Shown: positions 44,605 through 53,962 of the stretch, piece by piece | Numbering within the stretch: the first letter of the stretch is position 1 | Layout of the letters: every line of letters begins with the position of its first letter | Assembly: GCA_020721905.1 (NCBI GenBank) | Contig: DYLU01000013.1 | Coordinates: forward strand, 1 to 59,693 | DNA: 59,693 nt | Direction of reading: 5' to 3' | Origin: Leptospira biflexa | GTDB lineage: Bacteria > Spirochaetota > UBA4802 > UB4802 | Notes under the pieces: generated by a model | The model's input: the letters and a program-made list of their open reading frames with translations, nothing else | The model's database searches: none | What the model was told of the DNA's origin: nothing | Translations under genes and position numbers: made by a program

Positions 44605-44904
44605 AGATATCAGGTAAATCTTTCAGCTATTTGTACAACAGTTATTTATCCTGAGCGCCCAGCCTTTGACACCATTGCTCATGCAACAGGAGAACTTTTC
44701 GGGCAGGATCAGGATACATTTCTCTTGCCATATAATTTCTGCGATGACCCTGTCAGGGGAGCGCATACTGCCATTGCAGTCCTCATTGCAATCATGCATA
44801 AGATGAAAAGTGATGATGGGCAATTTACCAATATCTCCATGCGGGATGGTATGTACTACAACAACTATCAAGCCATGATGGACAAAGATAAAGTTGTAGT
44901 ATGA
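44605..44904 (+). pseudogene. Remnant of a family III CoA-transferase (CaiB/BaiF)
   Basis: On the plus strand a frame without a start, opening after a TAG at 44602, reads RPAFDTIAHATGELFGQ, then DDPVRGAHTAIAVLIAIMHKMK and DGQFTNISMRDG, ending at TGA 44904. This is the central part of class III CoA-transferases (RPAFDTIAQAxSG ... G..TA..AI..AL..R...G.GQ.IDVSM.D). N-terminal and C-terminal portions are missing. A short unrelated frame upstream (MLKTVVVILFTLLFIP) overlaps its beginning but probably is chance. Only a decayed fragment remains. Confidence 0.65.
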
Positions 44905-44931
44905 TTTGTTTTAATATTTTACTCACGTAAA

Positions 44932-47900
44932 CTAATAAATATATTTGTCAAATCCTTCAGTGCGTATTGCTCTGAGAAATTCTTTTTTCCAGTGCTTGCC
45001 CAAACATTGTTCTGCCAAAAACACCACTAACGATTTTCCGGTAACCTTAACGGTATCCTGAATCTTGCATAAACCCTGCACACAGCTTGGGCATGTCGTA
45101 AGCACCAACACATTTTCCTTTTTTTCCACAGCTTTGATATTGGTTTCTTTTCGTTCACGCAGTGTATTGGATATATCGGGAGTTGATAATGCAAGGGTTC
45201 CTCCCTCACCACAGCAATTAGGAACTGCTATAGGTTTTTTATTGAATAATTTAGAAAATGTCTTTTGATACCCCATGAGTTTCATAGGGGTATGACACGG
45301 TTCATGATAAATCAGGTTATCTTGTATTGACAGCGAGTATAATCCTTCACGGGCTATGAACTCATTGATATCAATAAGTTTTGCGCCCCTGAAAACATCT
45401 TCAAGATGATACTCCGATAGCATTTCATAACATGTACCACACGAAACTACAATATCTCCAATTTCCATGTAAGAGAAAGTATCAGCCATTCTATGGAATA
45501 TGACTCTGTTTTCATTTATTTTTATGCGTGCCTGGTCTAATTTGCCATTGGCTTTCATTGGATAACCACAGCACAAATACGTTGGCGGAATGATGACTCT
45601 GACACCTGCATTGTATAATAAGGCAATAGTGGCCATACTGATTTCAGGGAACATCCGTTCTGAACCACAGCCCGGGAAATATACCACGGTTTTTATAACA
45701 GGTTTATTTTTATTTCTGAATGCATAAAATGTGTTTCTGCCTTTTAATTTCAGCTCATCACGCAGAGTTTTACTACCTGATTTCGGAAGCCTTCCTTTAA
45801 GCATCATTGCTATATAGGGTGTGACAATATTGAGAATATGTGATACAGGCCTTGCAATATAAAAGCCTATCCGTTGCATGCTGTATGCCCATTTTAAAAG
45901 TACAATTCTGAATATTTTATTAATATAATATCCCTTCTGCTTCAGATACAATAATGTGAGCGAGGTAACCGGCTTAAAGGTGGACTTTCGCCTTTCCTCC
46001 AGTATAGAACGGATATTCAGTGTGATGTTACCAAAATCGATATCAACCGGACATGGCTTCTTGCAATTATGGCATATAGTGCAATAGTTGGATATCTCAC
46101 GCAAATTACTGAAATGCTTAAAGCTCAGTGATGTTGAGGTCTGTATATCATACAGAACTGCCTCCATTATAAGAGCTGTCGCCATAATTTTGTTCCGTGG
46201 ATTGTAGAATACCACTCCATCCGGATAATGTGTATTGCATACAGATTTACATTTGCCACACCGGATGCATGTAGCAATTGAGTTGAATACTGTTTCTAAG
46301 TCTGTAGCCTTTAAAATGAAAGCCTCTCCCTCCAGAAGATTAAACGATGGCGTATAGATAGTTTCGAAGTTAAAATCCCTTGTAAGTTTTAGAGGATTAA
46401 ACAGATCATCCGGATCAGCATCGCGGTTGTACTCAGCAAACTTTTCCAGTGTTTCATCATCAATGAACCTTATTTTTGTAAGTCCTATGCCATGTTCACC
46501 ACTTACCACTCCGCCCAGTGCTACCGTCTGACGCATTACGGTTGCTACAGTTTCATCTGCATCACGCATCATGAGATAATCATTTGAATGTACCGGAATA
46601 TTGACATGAACATTGCCATCACCAGCATGCATATGGGTAGCAACAATAATTTGGCGTTTCCTTGTAGCTTCTGTTACCTGCTGTATCTTCCCCAATATTT
46701 CATCATAACCGTAAAAAAGCTTTTGCAGCGGCTCATCAACTTCTTTATCGTAGTCTATAATCAGTTCATTATTCTGTATGAGCTGAAAAACTGTATTTTG
46801 CCTGAGTGCATATTCCGAGTCATACTTGAAATAATCCTTAGATGCAGTATCAAGATTATTAAGAATATCAGTATAGCGCGACTGCATCGACAGCAACTGC
46901 CTCATTCCTCCATGGCAGCGCTCAATGCATACATCGTCTTCCTCGGTCTGGACTCGTTCCTGCAGATAATCAATAAGATCGCGTATAATCTGTATATTAT
47001 TCTCCAGCTTTTTTTTTACATTTAATTGTTCAATAAAATCTGAAAAATCCTGCAACTTTTCCAGAGGAATAACAATGTCCTCATTTAGCTTAAAAGCATT
47101 GGTATGTTTTGAAATAGCGCTTAAATTTTTTCTGTCCTGCCAGAATTTTTCTCGGGTTTCTGCATCTTTTGCAATAATCCCTTCAGTGTTAAATTGCTTA
47201 ACTTTTGTTACAAGATTCTCTGTAGCCTTTTCTAGCTTTGCTTCATCATCGCTTTCTATATCAACCACCAGTACTGCTTTGGGAATTTCGGTGCGGGAAG
47301 ATTTATTCTTATACTGAATTGCTCTCACATACTGTTCATCAAAATGCTCTAAAGCTGTTAAAAACACAACCGGATCATCTTCAAAAGTCTTTACTATCTC
47401 AACGATAGCTTTTGAGGCATTGATCATGTTATTCCCAAAAAACTCAAAACATATAGAACGGGTATACTTAAACGGCCTGTACAGAACAAATGTTGCATTA
47501 ACAATAATGCCATCACAGCCTTCTTTCTGCAGTCCTGGTAATCCACCAAGAGCTTTATTGGTAATATCCTTTCCCAGGCCTTTTTTCCGAATATCCAGCC
47601 CCGATAAGGTAATTGTTTTTAATAATTTTTTATTTTTTTCTACAGTAAAGATAACCTCATCATCGGGCAAAATTTTTCGGTAGGGATGATCTACCCTGCG
47701 TACAGTTATGATATCACCATTGTGATCTATAATATCAAATGAAAGTATATTATCGATACAGGTACCCCACATGACGCACTTCTTGCCACCAGCATTTTCT
47801 GCGATATTGCCGCCAATAGTGCAGGCCCATTCTGATGTAGGGTCGGTAGCAAATATATAATTCTGATGTTTACAATACTCTATTACATCTCCGGTTACAA

Positions 47901-48642
47901 CACCAGCTTCAACCGTAATGGTGGGAATAGTTTTACCATTGATAGTAGTTGTTACAATTTTCCCAATATTGTTCAATTTCTCAGTATTAATTATCATAGT
48001 ATTAGGTAAAAGCGGAACTGCTCCCCCGGTAAGCCCTGTGCCACCACCCCGTGCAATAATAACAAGATTCAGCTTTTTTGCAGCCTTCACCAATTCCTGT
48101 ACTTCATGGACTGAATCAGGATAAACAACAACAACAGGATACTCCACACGCCAGTCAGTTGCATCAGTTACATGGTAGGCACGATGAAAAGGAGTTAAAT
48201 GAATATTTCCAGCAGCAGTGATATGTTTTAATCTATTAAAAATCTTTTCCTGCACTTTTTTTGTTTCTTTAAGCTTTTTAAAAAATGCTTCATCCAGCTT
48301 TTCAATTTTTGATATAAATTCCAGAACCTGCTGATCACCATTGGCACCTTCTTTTACAGTTGCAAGTCTTCTTTGATGCCGTTTATGTAGATGTTTCAAC
48401 TTGGAAGGGTTTTCCACAATATCATATTGAATATAGGGATTTCTGTCTATGATAAATATATCGCCAATATTCTCAAAAAGGAGTTTTGCACTCCTGCCAG
48501 TTCGCCGCTTGGCTCTAAGATCCTGCACCAGATCCCATGTGTGTGCATCAAAGTACTTTAAGATTATCTCTCTATCAGAAAATGATGTATAGTTATAGGG
48601 TATTTCCCTGTATTTAAAATCCCGTTTAAAAATTTTATCCAT
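44932..48642 (-). CDS. FAD-linked oxidase / Fe-S dehydrogenase fusion (GlcD-GlcF, YdiJ-like)
   Basis: A 1236-residue protein combining a FAD-binding PCMH domain (about 160-390; ARGGGTGLTGGAVPL, DPTSEWACTIGGNIAENAGG), a FAD-oxidase C-terminal domain (to about 770; HMHAGDGNVHVNIP, GVVSGEHGIGLTK), a two-cluster ferredoxin domain (CIRCGKCKSVC about 795, CTICHNCKKPCP about 865) and two CCG cysteine-rich domains (YFPGCGSERMFPE with LCCGYP; CHTPMK with PNCCGEGG). It oxidises a 2-hydroxyacid such as D-lactate or D-2-hydroxyglutarate and passes electrons to a membrane carrier. It is longer than YdiJ, the extra being an N-terminal extension of roughly 150 residues and insertions in the oxidase part. 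Confidence 0.88.
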   Translation of the reverse strand: MDKIFKRDFKYREIPYNYTSFSDREIILKYFDAHTWDLVQDLRAKRRTGRSAKLLFENIGDIFIIDRNPYIQYDIVENPSKLKHLHKRHQRRLATVKEGANGDQQVLEFISKIEKLDEAFFKKLKETKKVQEKIFNRLKHITAAGNIHLTPFHRAYHVTDATDWRVEYPVVVVYPDSVHEVQELVKAAKKLNLVIIARGGGTGLTGGAVPLLPNTMIINTEKLNNIGKIVTTTINGKTIPTITVEAGVVTGDVIEYCKHQNYIFATDPTSEWACTIGGNIAENAGGKKCVMWGTCIDNILSFDIIDHNGDIITVRRVDHPYRKILPDDEVIFTVEKNKKLLKTITLSGLDIRKKGLGKDITNKALGGLPGLQKEGCDGIIVNATFVLYRPFKYTRSICFEFFGNNMINASKAIVEIVKTFEDDPVVFLTALEHFDEQYVRAIQYKNKSSRTEIPKAVLVVDIESDDEAKLEKATENLVTKVKQFNTEGIIAKDAETREKFWQDRKNLSAISKHTNAFKLNEDIVIPLEKLQDFSDFIEQLNVKKKLENNIQIIRDLIDYLQERVQTEEDDVCIERCHGGMRQLLSMQSRYTDILNNLDTASKDYFKYDSEYALRQNTVFQLIQNNELIIDYDKEVDEPLQKLFYGYDEILGKIQQVTEATRKRQIIVATHMHAGDGNVHVNIPVHSNDYLMMRDADETVATVMRQTVALGGVVSGEHGIGLTKIRFIDDETLEKFAEYNRDADPDDLFNPLKLTRDFNFETIYTPSFNLLEGEAFILKATDLETVFNSIATCIRCGKCKSVCNTHYPDGVVFYNPRNKIMATALIMEAVLYDIQTSTSLSFKHFSNLREISNYCTICHNCKKPCPVDIDFGNITLNIRSILEERRKSTFKPVTSLTLLYLKQKGYYINKIFRIVLLKWAYSMQRIGFYIARPVSHILNIVTPYIAMMLKGRLPKSGSKTLRDELKLKGRNTFYAFRNKNKPVIKTVVYFPGCGSERMFPEISMATIALLYNAGVRVIIPPTYLCCGYPMKANGKLDQARIKINENRVIFHRMADTFSYMEIGDIVVSCGTCYEMLSEYHLEDVFRGAKLIDINEFIAREGLYSLSIQDNLIYHEPCHTPMKLMGYQKTFSKLFNKKPIAVPNCCGEGGTLALSTPDISNTLRERKETNIKAVEKKENVLVLTTCPSCVQGLCKIQDTVKVTGKSLVVFLAEQCLGKHWKKEFLRAIRTEGFDKYIY

Positions 48643-48819
48643 TTAGTTTCCTGTTAAAAAAATTGTTTTAAAAATTTAATCAAGTATAATTATTATACCA
48701 CATTGGTTTAAAATAGCAATGTGTCAAATTAATATTAATTAATACTACACAGTATCGTATTACATTGTACAATAATTACCAGTCAATATCTTAATGAAAA
48801 AAATTTTATGGAGGTAATT

Positions 48820-49413
48820 ATGAAAGAGATAGATGCACGAGGACTCGAATGCCCAAAACCTGTTCTTTTAACCAAAGCTGAAATTGAAAAAACAAATCCA
48901 GATAATCTGAAAATATTGGTAAGCAATGAAACTGCGGTGGGAAATGTTACCCGTTTTGCTGAAAATAGTGGATATTTTATAACAACTGCACAACAGGACG
49001 ATTACTTTATTCTTCACTTGAGCAAAAGTTCACAATCACAACCAGCTTCACAAACCCAAACAAAGAAGCCTGTTGATGAAAATCTCGTTTTCTTTATCAC
49101 TTCCAATGAATTTGGTCAGGGAGCACAGGAATTAGGCCAGCTTTTGATGAAATCATTCATTAACACCATACATGAGGCCAATATGCTGCCAACCACCATG
49201 ATATTCGTTAATTCTGGTATATTTTTAACCACTGAAGGCTCTCCGGTATTGTCTACATTGCAAGAAATTGCAAATAAAGGTGTACAAATCATTAACTGTG
49301 GAACGTGCTTGGATTTTTACAAGCGTAAAGATCAATTGAAGGTTGGCATTATATCCAACATGTATACCATTACTGAAACTTTAATGAAAGCAACTAAAGT
49401 TATACATTTCTAA
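48820..49413 (+). CDS. yedF: Selenium metabolism-linked protein YedF (TusA + DsrE-like)
   Basis: A 197-residue protein starting at ATG 48820 (GGAGGT upstream). Residues 1-70 form a TusA/SirA domain with the conserved CPxP (C11-P-K-P). A Gln/Ser/Thr linker leads to a DsrE-like domain (about 90-197; FFITSNEFGQGAQELGQLLMKSFI, FVNSGIFLTTEGSPV, INCGTCLDFYKRKDQLKVG), with the C-G-T-C motif of the YedF family. YedF is associated with selenium use in bacteria. Here a selenoprotein gene lies 15 kb away, which supports the label; no selA, selB or selD is in the window. Confidence 0.85.
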   Translation: MKEIDARGLECPKPVLLTKAEIEKTNPDNLKILVSNETAVGNVTRFAENSGYFITTAQQDDYFILHLSKSSQSQPASQTQTKKPVDENLVFFITSNEFGQGAQELGQLLMKSFINTIHEANMLPTTMIFVNSGIFLTTEGSPVLSTLQEIANKGVQIINCGTCLDFYKRKDQLKVGIISNMYTITETLMKATKVIHF

Positions 49414-49459
49414 TTGTGGATTTGCGCTCAATGAGTGACGTGTGGTAATGCCAGAACTG

Positions 49460-50503
49460 CTAAAACAGGCTTGATTCATCTGTGCCATTGTAAGGAAGCT
49501 GTAAATGTTCATATGCCAGACGTGCTGCTACTCTCCCGCGGGGAGTTCGTTTTAACATGCCAATCTGTACCAGGTATGGTTCATAAAAATCTTCCAGTGT
49601 GGTTACTTCTTCACCTATTGAGATAGCAATTGTTTTTATGCCAACAGGACCACCATCATATTTATCGATGATGGTTGTCAGTATCTTTCGGTCCATATCA
49701 TCAAGACCCAAAGAATCAATGTGAAGCCTGTCCAGCGCATACTGAGCAATTCCAAGGTCAATTGTACCTTTTTTCATAACTATAGCAAAATCAAGGACAC
49801 GTTTTACAAGCCTGTTAACTATTCTAGGAGTTCGGCGAGAACGTCGTGCTATCTCCTGCGCAGCCATTGTATCTATAATGCAACCAATAATGTTTGCTGT
49901 CCGTTTAGATATTGTTTCTAAATCCTCAATTTCATAATAGTCCAGCCTGAGTGGTATGCCAAACCGGTCACGTAGTGCTGACGTCAATAAACCTGTGCGA
50001 GTAGTTGCACCTATAAGGGTAAATGGCGCCAGTTGCAGCTTGATGCTTTTTGCACCAACACCCTGACCCAAAATGATATCAAGCTCACCATCTTCCATGG
50101 CACCATATAGTAACTCCTCAATGGTGGGTGAAAGCCTGTGGATTTCATCAATAAACAGGACATCCATTGGCTCCAAATTGGTTAACATTGAAGCCATATC
50201 ACCAGGTTTTTCAATTGCTGGCGCTGAAGTTGCCTTGATGTTTACACCAAGCTCATTTGCAACAATGAAAGCAAGTGTGGTTTTCCCAAGCCCCGGCGGT
50301 CCAGCAAGCAGCACATGGTCCAGGGGTTTTTTGCGAAGTTTTGCTGACTCAATAAATATACGCAGATTTTCAGTAAGTTGCTTCTGCCCTATGAATTCAT
50401 TAAGATATTGCGGGCGTAATTTTTTTTCAAAATCCTCTTCTTCTAATGATAGCGGAGAAATAAGGCTTTGATGTGTGTTACTGTTTTTTTCCTTTTTGTG
50501 CAT
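49460..50503 (-). CDS. ruvB: Holliday junction branch migration ATPase RuvB
   Basis: A 347-residue AAA+ motor. After an N-terminal extension of about 25 residues come LRPQYLNEFIGQ, Walker A AGPPGLGKTTLA (from about residue 67), Walker B VLFIDEIHRL, sensor 1 IGATTRTG and sensor 2 RTPRGRVA near the C-terminus. It drives branch migration with RuvA, which is not encoded here. Its start overlaps the EIIA gene by 26 bases. Confidence 0.97.
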   Translation of the reverse strand: MHKKEKNSNTHQSLISPLSLEEEDFEKKLRPQYLNEFIGQKQLTENLRIFIESAKLRKKPLDHVLLAGPPGLGKTTLAFIVANELGVNIKATSAPAIEKPGDMASMLTNLEPMDVLFIDEIHRLSPTIEELLYGAMEDGELDIILGQGVGAKSIKLQLAPFTLIGATTRTGLLTSALRDRFGIPLRLDYYEIEDLETISKRTANIIGCIIDTMAAQEIARRSRRTPRIVNRLVKRVLDFAIVMKKGTIDLGIAQYALDRLHIDSLGLDDMDRKILTTIIDKYDGGPVGIKTIAISIGEEVTTLEDFYEPYLVQIGMLKRTPRGRVAARLAYEHLQLPYNGTDESSLF

Positions 50504-50990
50504 ACTCTTTCAAAATCTTTATAATATCCTGAGCATCCTTTGCATTGGACAGCGCTTCACGTAGCGCATCATCACTCATAAGTTTTGCTATATTAGCCAG
50601 TGTCTTGATATGCTGGGAGATTTTGTCTTTGGGTACAACTAAAAGAATAGCTATATGCACCGGCATATTATCAATTGAATCAAAGTTTATGCCTTTCTTG
50701 CTCAATGCCATTATCATAACCACATCATCAACATAGGGGCAACTGCAATGGGGTATGGCCACTCCCTTCCCTATGCCTGTACTCATTGATTTTTCACGTT
50801 CAAACAGCGTTTTTTTTATAGTTTCACTATATTCGGATTTTACAGCTTTATTTTTAATTGCCACATGCAGCATTGATTCAATTAATTCCCATCGGTCTTT
50901 TACCGACGGATTAATAAGTATTGTCTTTTTATTTAAATAATCAGTTAAAACCATATCCGCAATCAACCCCAATAATAAATCAATCCCCAT
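50478..50990 (-). CDS. PTS EIIA domain protein (PtsN/fructose type)
   Basis: A 170-residue protein. The phosphoacceptor histidine lies in GKGVAIPHCSCPYVDD (about residue 80) after EREKSMSTGIG, as in EIIA-Ntr/EIIA-Fru. A shorter start (50954) is possible. Such proteins usually regulate nitrogen or potassium metabolism rather than transport, when, as here, no EIIB or EIIC is adjacent. The gene is upstream of, and overlaps, ruvB, an unusual partnership. Confidence 0.85.
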   Translation of the reverse strand: MGIDLLLGLIADMVLTDYLNKKTILINPSVKDRWELIESMLHVAIKNKAVKSEYSETIKKTLFEREKSMSTGIGKGVAIPHCSCPYVDDVVMIMALSKKGINFDSIDNMPVHIAILLVVPKDKISQHIKTLANIAKLMSDDALREALSNAKDAQDIIKILKEYAQKGKKQ

Positions 50991-51102
50991 AATTACAACT
51001 AAAATACTACCCGTATAAGAATTTCGTCAAGTGTAATATAATTTTTTTGATAGTTAGAATGTATATGTAATCTTTAAAAAAGTGAGGTAATAATTTATCG
51101 TT

Positions 51103-51756
51103 TTAATGAATATTTTGTATGTATTGTATACTATGGTATACCATCATATAATGAAAAAAAGCACCTGCTAAAATAAAACCATGAAAGATTTCATGAAAAC
51201 CAACATATCCATTATTCTTCTGCGGCCACTTTATGATATAGAACAGTGCTCCAGTGGTAAACGCAACACCACCTAAAAAAAGATACCACAGCGATACAGA
51301 ATCCATAATCCTGACAATATCCCTGATCACCAGTATAGCCATCCATCCCATGGCCAGATATATTGCAGTGTACACAACGCGCGGCGCATTAAAAAAATAT
51401 ATCTTGAAGATAATACCCAATACCACCAGTAACCACTGAGCAACAATAATATACAGAGCAGTTTTATAATCTAAATAGATGTAACATACAGGAGTATACG
51501 TTCCCGCAATCATGATGAAGATAGCCATATGGTCAAATCTTCTCCAAATTGAGTCTTCATTTTCCTGTTGCTTAAGCCCATGATACAGAGTGCTGGCAGT
51601 AAACAGTATAATGACTGAAATACCATATATAACCGATAGTACCTGTATAAGGAGCTTATCAGCGGTAATAATTAACATTAACAATCCGGCAACGGCGGCA
51701 ACAACCCCTGCCATATGTGAATAGAATGATATAAGTTCTGTTCTGTTTACTGGCAT
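51103..51756 (-). CDS. Haemolysin III / PAQR family membrane protein
   Basis: A 217-residue protein with seven hydrophobic helices. Family motifs are FYSHMAGVVAAVAG near the N-terminus, STLYHGL, RRFDHMAIFIMIAGTYTP and the C-terminal FHEIFHGFILAGAFFHYM; the histidines and Asp form the zinc site seen in PAQR receptors. Function in bacteria is not well established. The flanking intergenic regions hold nothing recognisable. Confidence 0.92.
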   Translation of the reverse strand: MPVNRTELISFYSHMAGVVAAVAGLLMLIITADKLLIQVLSVIYGISVIILFTASTLYHGLKQQENEDSIWRRFDHMAIFIMIAGTYTPVCYIYLDYKTALYIIVAQWLLVVLGIIFKIYFFNAPRVVYTAIYLAMGWMAILVIRDIVRIMDSVSLWYLFLGGVAFTTGALFYIIKWPQKNNGYVGFHEIFHGFILAGAFFHYMMVYHSIQYIQNIH

Positions 51757-51960
51757 GAAATACCTCTTATGTTCGTTGACTAAATAGATTAAATTAGCGA
51801 ATACAATAACACCTTACGTGAACGTACCATATAGCTACATTTTTAATGCATTCATGTAATGACAAATAATTTGTTTTTTGGTTGCAAAAATTTTTGTTTT
51901 CCATATATAAATATATAAATTTTGTATATTATTTTATTCCATTGAATGTAGACGAGCTGT

Positions 51961-52422
51961 ATGAATCCAAAAACCGTAAAAGAAAGTACCATAACTATAG
52001 TACAGCAGATGACACATCAGGATGCCAATCTTGCCGGGAATGTCCATGGCGGAACTATCATGAAACTTATTGACAACACCGGAGGCATTGTTGCTTCCCG
52101 GCATGCAGGTTGTCTTGTTGTGACAGCATCAATTGACAGATTGGATTTTCACAGTCCTGTTTACGTTGGGGATCTTTTACGGTTAAAAGCAAGTGTTAAC
52201 TATGTTGGCACTACCTCTATGGAAGTTGGTGTTCGCGTTGAGGCTGAAAATTTTATCACCGGCCAGGTGCGACATACTGCCTCAGCATACCTTACTTTTG
52301 TTGCCCTAAATGAAAATGGTATGCCCAAAAAAGTTCCTCCGTTACAACCAGAAACTGAAGATGAAAAACGCCGATATCATGAAGCTGAAATTAGAAGAAA
52401 CAAGCGATTGGAAAATAAATAA
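51961..52422 (+). CDS. Acyl-CoA thioesterase (hotdog fold, YciA/BFIT-like)
   Basis: A 153-residue protein with NLAGNVHGGTIMKLIDNTGG, the N-x-x-G-x-x-H-G-G-x(5)-D active-site segment of hotdog acyl-CoA thioesterases (catalytic Asp at about residue 36), and VVTASIDRLDFHSPVYVGD following. The charged C-terminal helix (EDEKRRYHEAEIRRNKRLENK) is typical. It hydrolyses acyl-CoAs; chain length unknown. CutA follows after 27 bases. Confidence 0.9.
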   Translation: MNPKTVKESTITIVQQMTHQDANLAGNVHGGTIMKLIDNTGGIVASRHAGCLVVTASIDRLDFHSPVYVGDLLRLKASVNYVGTTSMEVGVRVEAENFITGQVRHTASAYLTFVALNENGMPKKVPPLQPETEDEKRRYHEAEIRRNKRLENK

Positions 52423-52449
52423 TTTATATTGCTTTGACAGGTTTTGATA

Positions 52450-52764
52450 ATGGAATACTGCGTCATTTTTTGTACTGTTCCCAATAAAGAGGTGGGGTTG
52501 GATATAGCCAATACACTTGTCTCACAGCAATTAGCTGCCTGTGTTAATATTGTTCCAAATATTATTTCTATTTATTCGTGGAAGGGCAAAATATGCAATG
52601 ACCAGGAACTGCTTCTTATCATCAAAACAAAAAACGATCTTTATACCAAAATTGAAGAAGCAATAAAAAAAATACACCCCTATGAAGTGGCTGAAATTAT
52701 ATCAATGCCCATTACGTGCGGGTCACATGACTACTTACAGTGGATTAAGGATATTACAAAATAA
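52450..52764 (+). CDS. cutA: CutA family protein
   Basis: A 104-residue ferredoxin-like protein (start ATG 52450, a TTG two codons earlier being less likely). CutA signature segments are present: IFCTVPNKEVGLDIANTL, LAACVNIVPNIISIYSWKG, ELLLIIKTK and HPYEVAEIISMPITCGSHDYLQWI. CutA forms trimers and is linked to divalent-metal tolerance, though the mechanism is unclear. It ends with a strong terminator. Confidence 0.93.
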   Translation: MEYCVIFCTVPNKEVGLDIANTLVSQQLAACVNIVPNIISIYSWKGKICNDQELLLIIKTKNDLYTKIEEAIKKIHPYEVAEIISMPITCGSHDYLQWIKDITK

Positions 52765-52765
52765 A

Positions 52766-52794
52766 AAAATTCCGTACTTGTGGTACGGAATTTT
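52766..52794 (+). terminator. Intrinsic terminator after cutA
   Basis: AAAATTCCGTAC pairs with GTACGGAATTTT around a five-base loop; twelve perfect pairs with A- and T-runs on both sides, two bases past the stop codon. Confidence 0.88.
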
Positions 52795-52894
52795 ATATAG
52801 AAACGCATGGTGAGGTCATCACCTATGCGGTCATAAATTTCTTATATCACAAATTACGATTATTTCAAAAAATTTTATTTATATATTCTAATTA

Positions 52895-53134
52895 TTATAT
52901 TCTAAACAGCCGTCTGGTGTTTTGTTTTGGTTTTTCCTGAAATACTGCCTTCTTTTCCTGCTCCAATGCATCAATTTTGGCAATTAATACCCTAATAAGA
53001 TGGGTAAGGTATTCTTCCTTCTTCTGTAAATCGCGTATTATATCGCTTTTAGCTGTCTTTATTTCATTACGCAATGATGTTTCTAACTCACGCAATTCCC
53101 TGATCGTCGTTAAGTCTACCGTAGTGTCATCGTT
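52895..53134 (-). CDS. Small coiled-coil protein
   Basis: Seventy-nine residues starting at ATG 53134 (GGAGAG five bases upstream; the longer frame lacks a site). MNDDTTVDLTTIRELREL is followed by a continuous amphipathic helix (NEIKTAKSDIIRDLQKKEEYL, IAKIDALEQEKKAV) and a basic tail (NTRRLFRI). Probably a coiled-coil oligomer; no family recognised and no partner adjacent. Confidence 0.5.
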   Translation of the reverse strand, partial: NDDTTVDLTTIRELRELETSLRNEIKTAKSDIIRDLQKKEEYLTHLIRVLIAKIDALEQEKKAVFQEKPKQNTRRLFRI

Positions 53135-53359
53135 CATGGGTCTCTCCATTGTTATTGAGTAATAGTGCCTATAATTACCGGGACCTTTTAATTGAAACAT
53201 TATCAATCCAACTACCAGGACTACACAGCTTGATCCTGAATTACCAGATGTTACCATATAATTATGCAACACTCTATAAGTGTAGCATTCAATTGTAAAA
53301 GTTCATTAATATTTTATATACAAATTAGTATTTTTACACACTACAATTTACCCTATATT

Positions 53360-53375
53360 GAGCTATCGCCCATAC
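53360..53375 (+). repeat. Recurring motif GAGCTATCGCCCATAC (copy 3)
   Basis: Intergenic copy, about 100 bases ahead of the MORN lipoprotein gene, identical over 16 bases to copies 2 and 4. Confidence 0.5.
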
Positions 53376-53476
53376 TCATTTTTTTAAAAAACTATTTGCG
53401 TAATTATAATTCATTTTATACAATGCCTACAATAAAAATACCATATAGATTTATCTCATAGTAAGGGAGGATCATT

Positions 53477-53923
53477 ATGAGAATAATAAAATATTTTACA
53501 ATTATACTGTTCATATTTTCTATAAGCTGTGCTTCAACACCAAAAAACTGCAAGGAAGGGGATTGCAATAACGGGGTTGGAACAACTATTCATGAGAATG
53601 GTTCATATAAAGGAAATTTTAAAAACAGTATCCGTGAAGGTCTTGGCGAATATACTTTCAGCAATGGCGATACCTACCGTGGCAATTATAAAAATAACCT
53701 GCGTAACGGTGAAGGTGAATACAAATGGAAAAATGGAGATAGTTACCGGGGCAGCTGGGTTGATGGGAAAAGAAATGGTTTTGGCATTTATACCTGGGCT
53801 GACGGCACCCGATATGAAGGTGAATGGAAGGATGATGCACGTCATGGTAAGGGTAAACTTATTTTAAATGATGGCACCACCTTTGATGGCATGTGGGAAA
53901 ATAATGCATATATCCGAAAATAA
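53477..53923 (+). CDS. MORN-repeat lipoprotein
   Basis: A 148-residue protein with a lipoprotein signal (LFIFSISC, cysteine at about residue 18) and about five MORN repeats from residue 40 to the end (YKGNFKNSIREGLGEYTF, YRGNYKNNLRNGEGEYKW, YRGSWVDGKRNGFGIYTW, YEGEWKDDARHGKGKLIL). MORN proteins form elongated beta-sheets that bind lipids or proteins; an envelope structural role is inferred. GGGAGG precedes the start. It lies 39 bases ahead of the tetrahaem cytochrome, probably in one operon. Confidence 0.88.
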   Translation: MRIIKYFTIILFIFSISCASTPKNCKEGDCNNGVGTTIHENGSYKGNFKNSIREGLGEYTFSNGDTYRGNYKNNLRNGEGEYKWKNGDSYRGSWVDGKRNGFGIYTWADGTRYEGEWKDDARHGKGKLILNDGTTFDGMWENNAYIRK

Positions 53924-53962
53924 TTATAATTATAATTTAAAAATTTTATAGGAGGAGGTTAT

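Noticed and set aside
44623-44871. Minus-strand 82-codon frame
   Set aside because: It is antisense to the CoA-transferase remnant and has no independent support.
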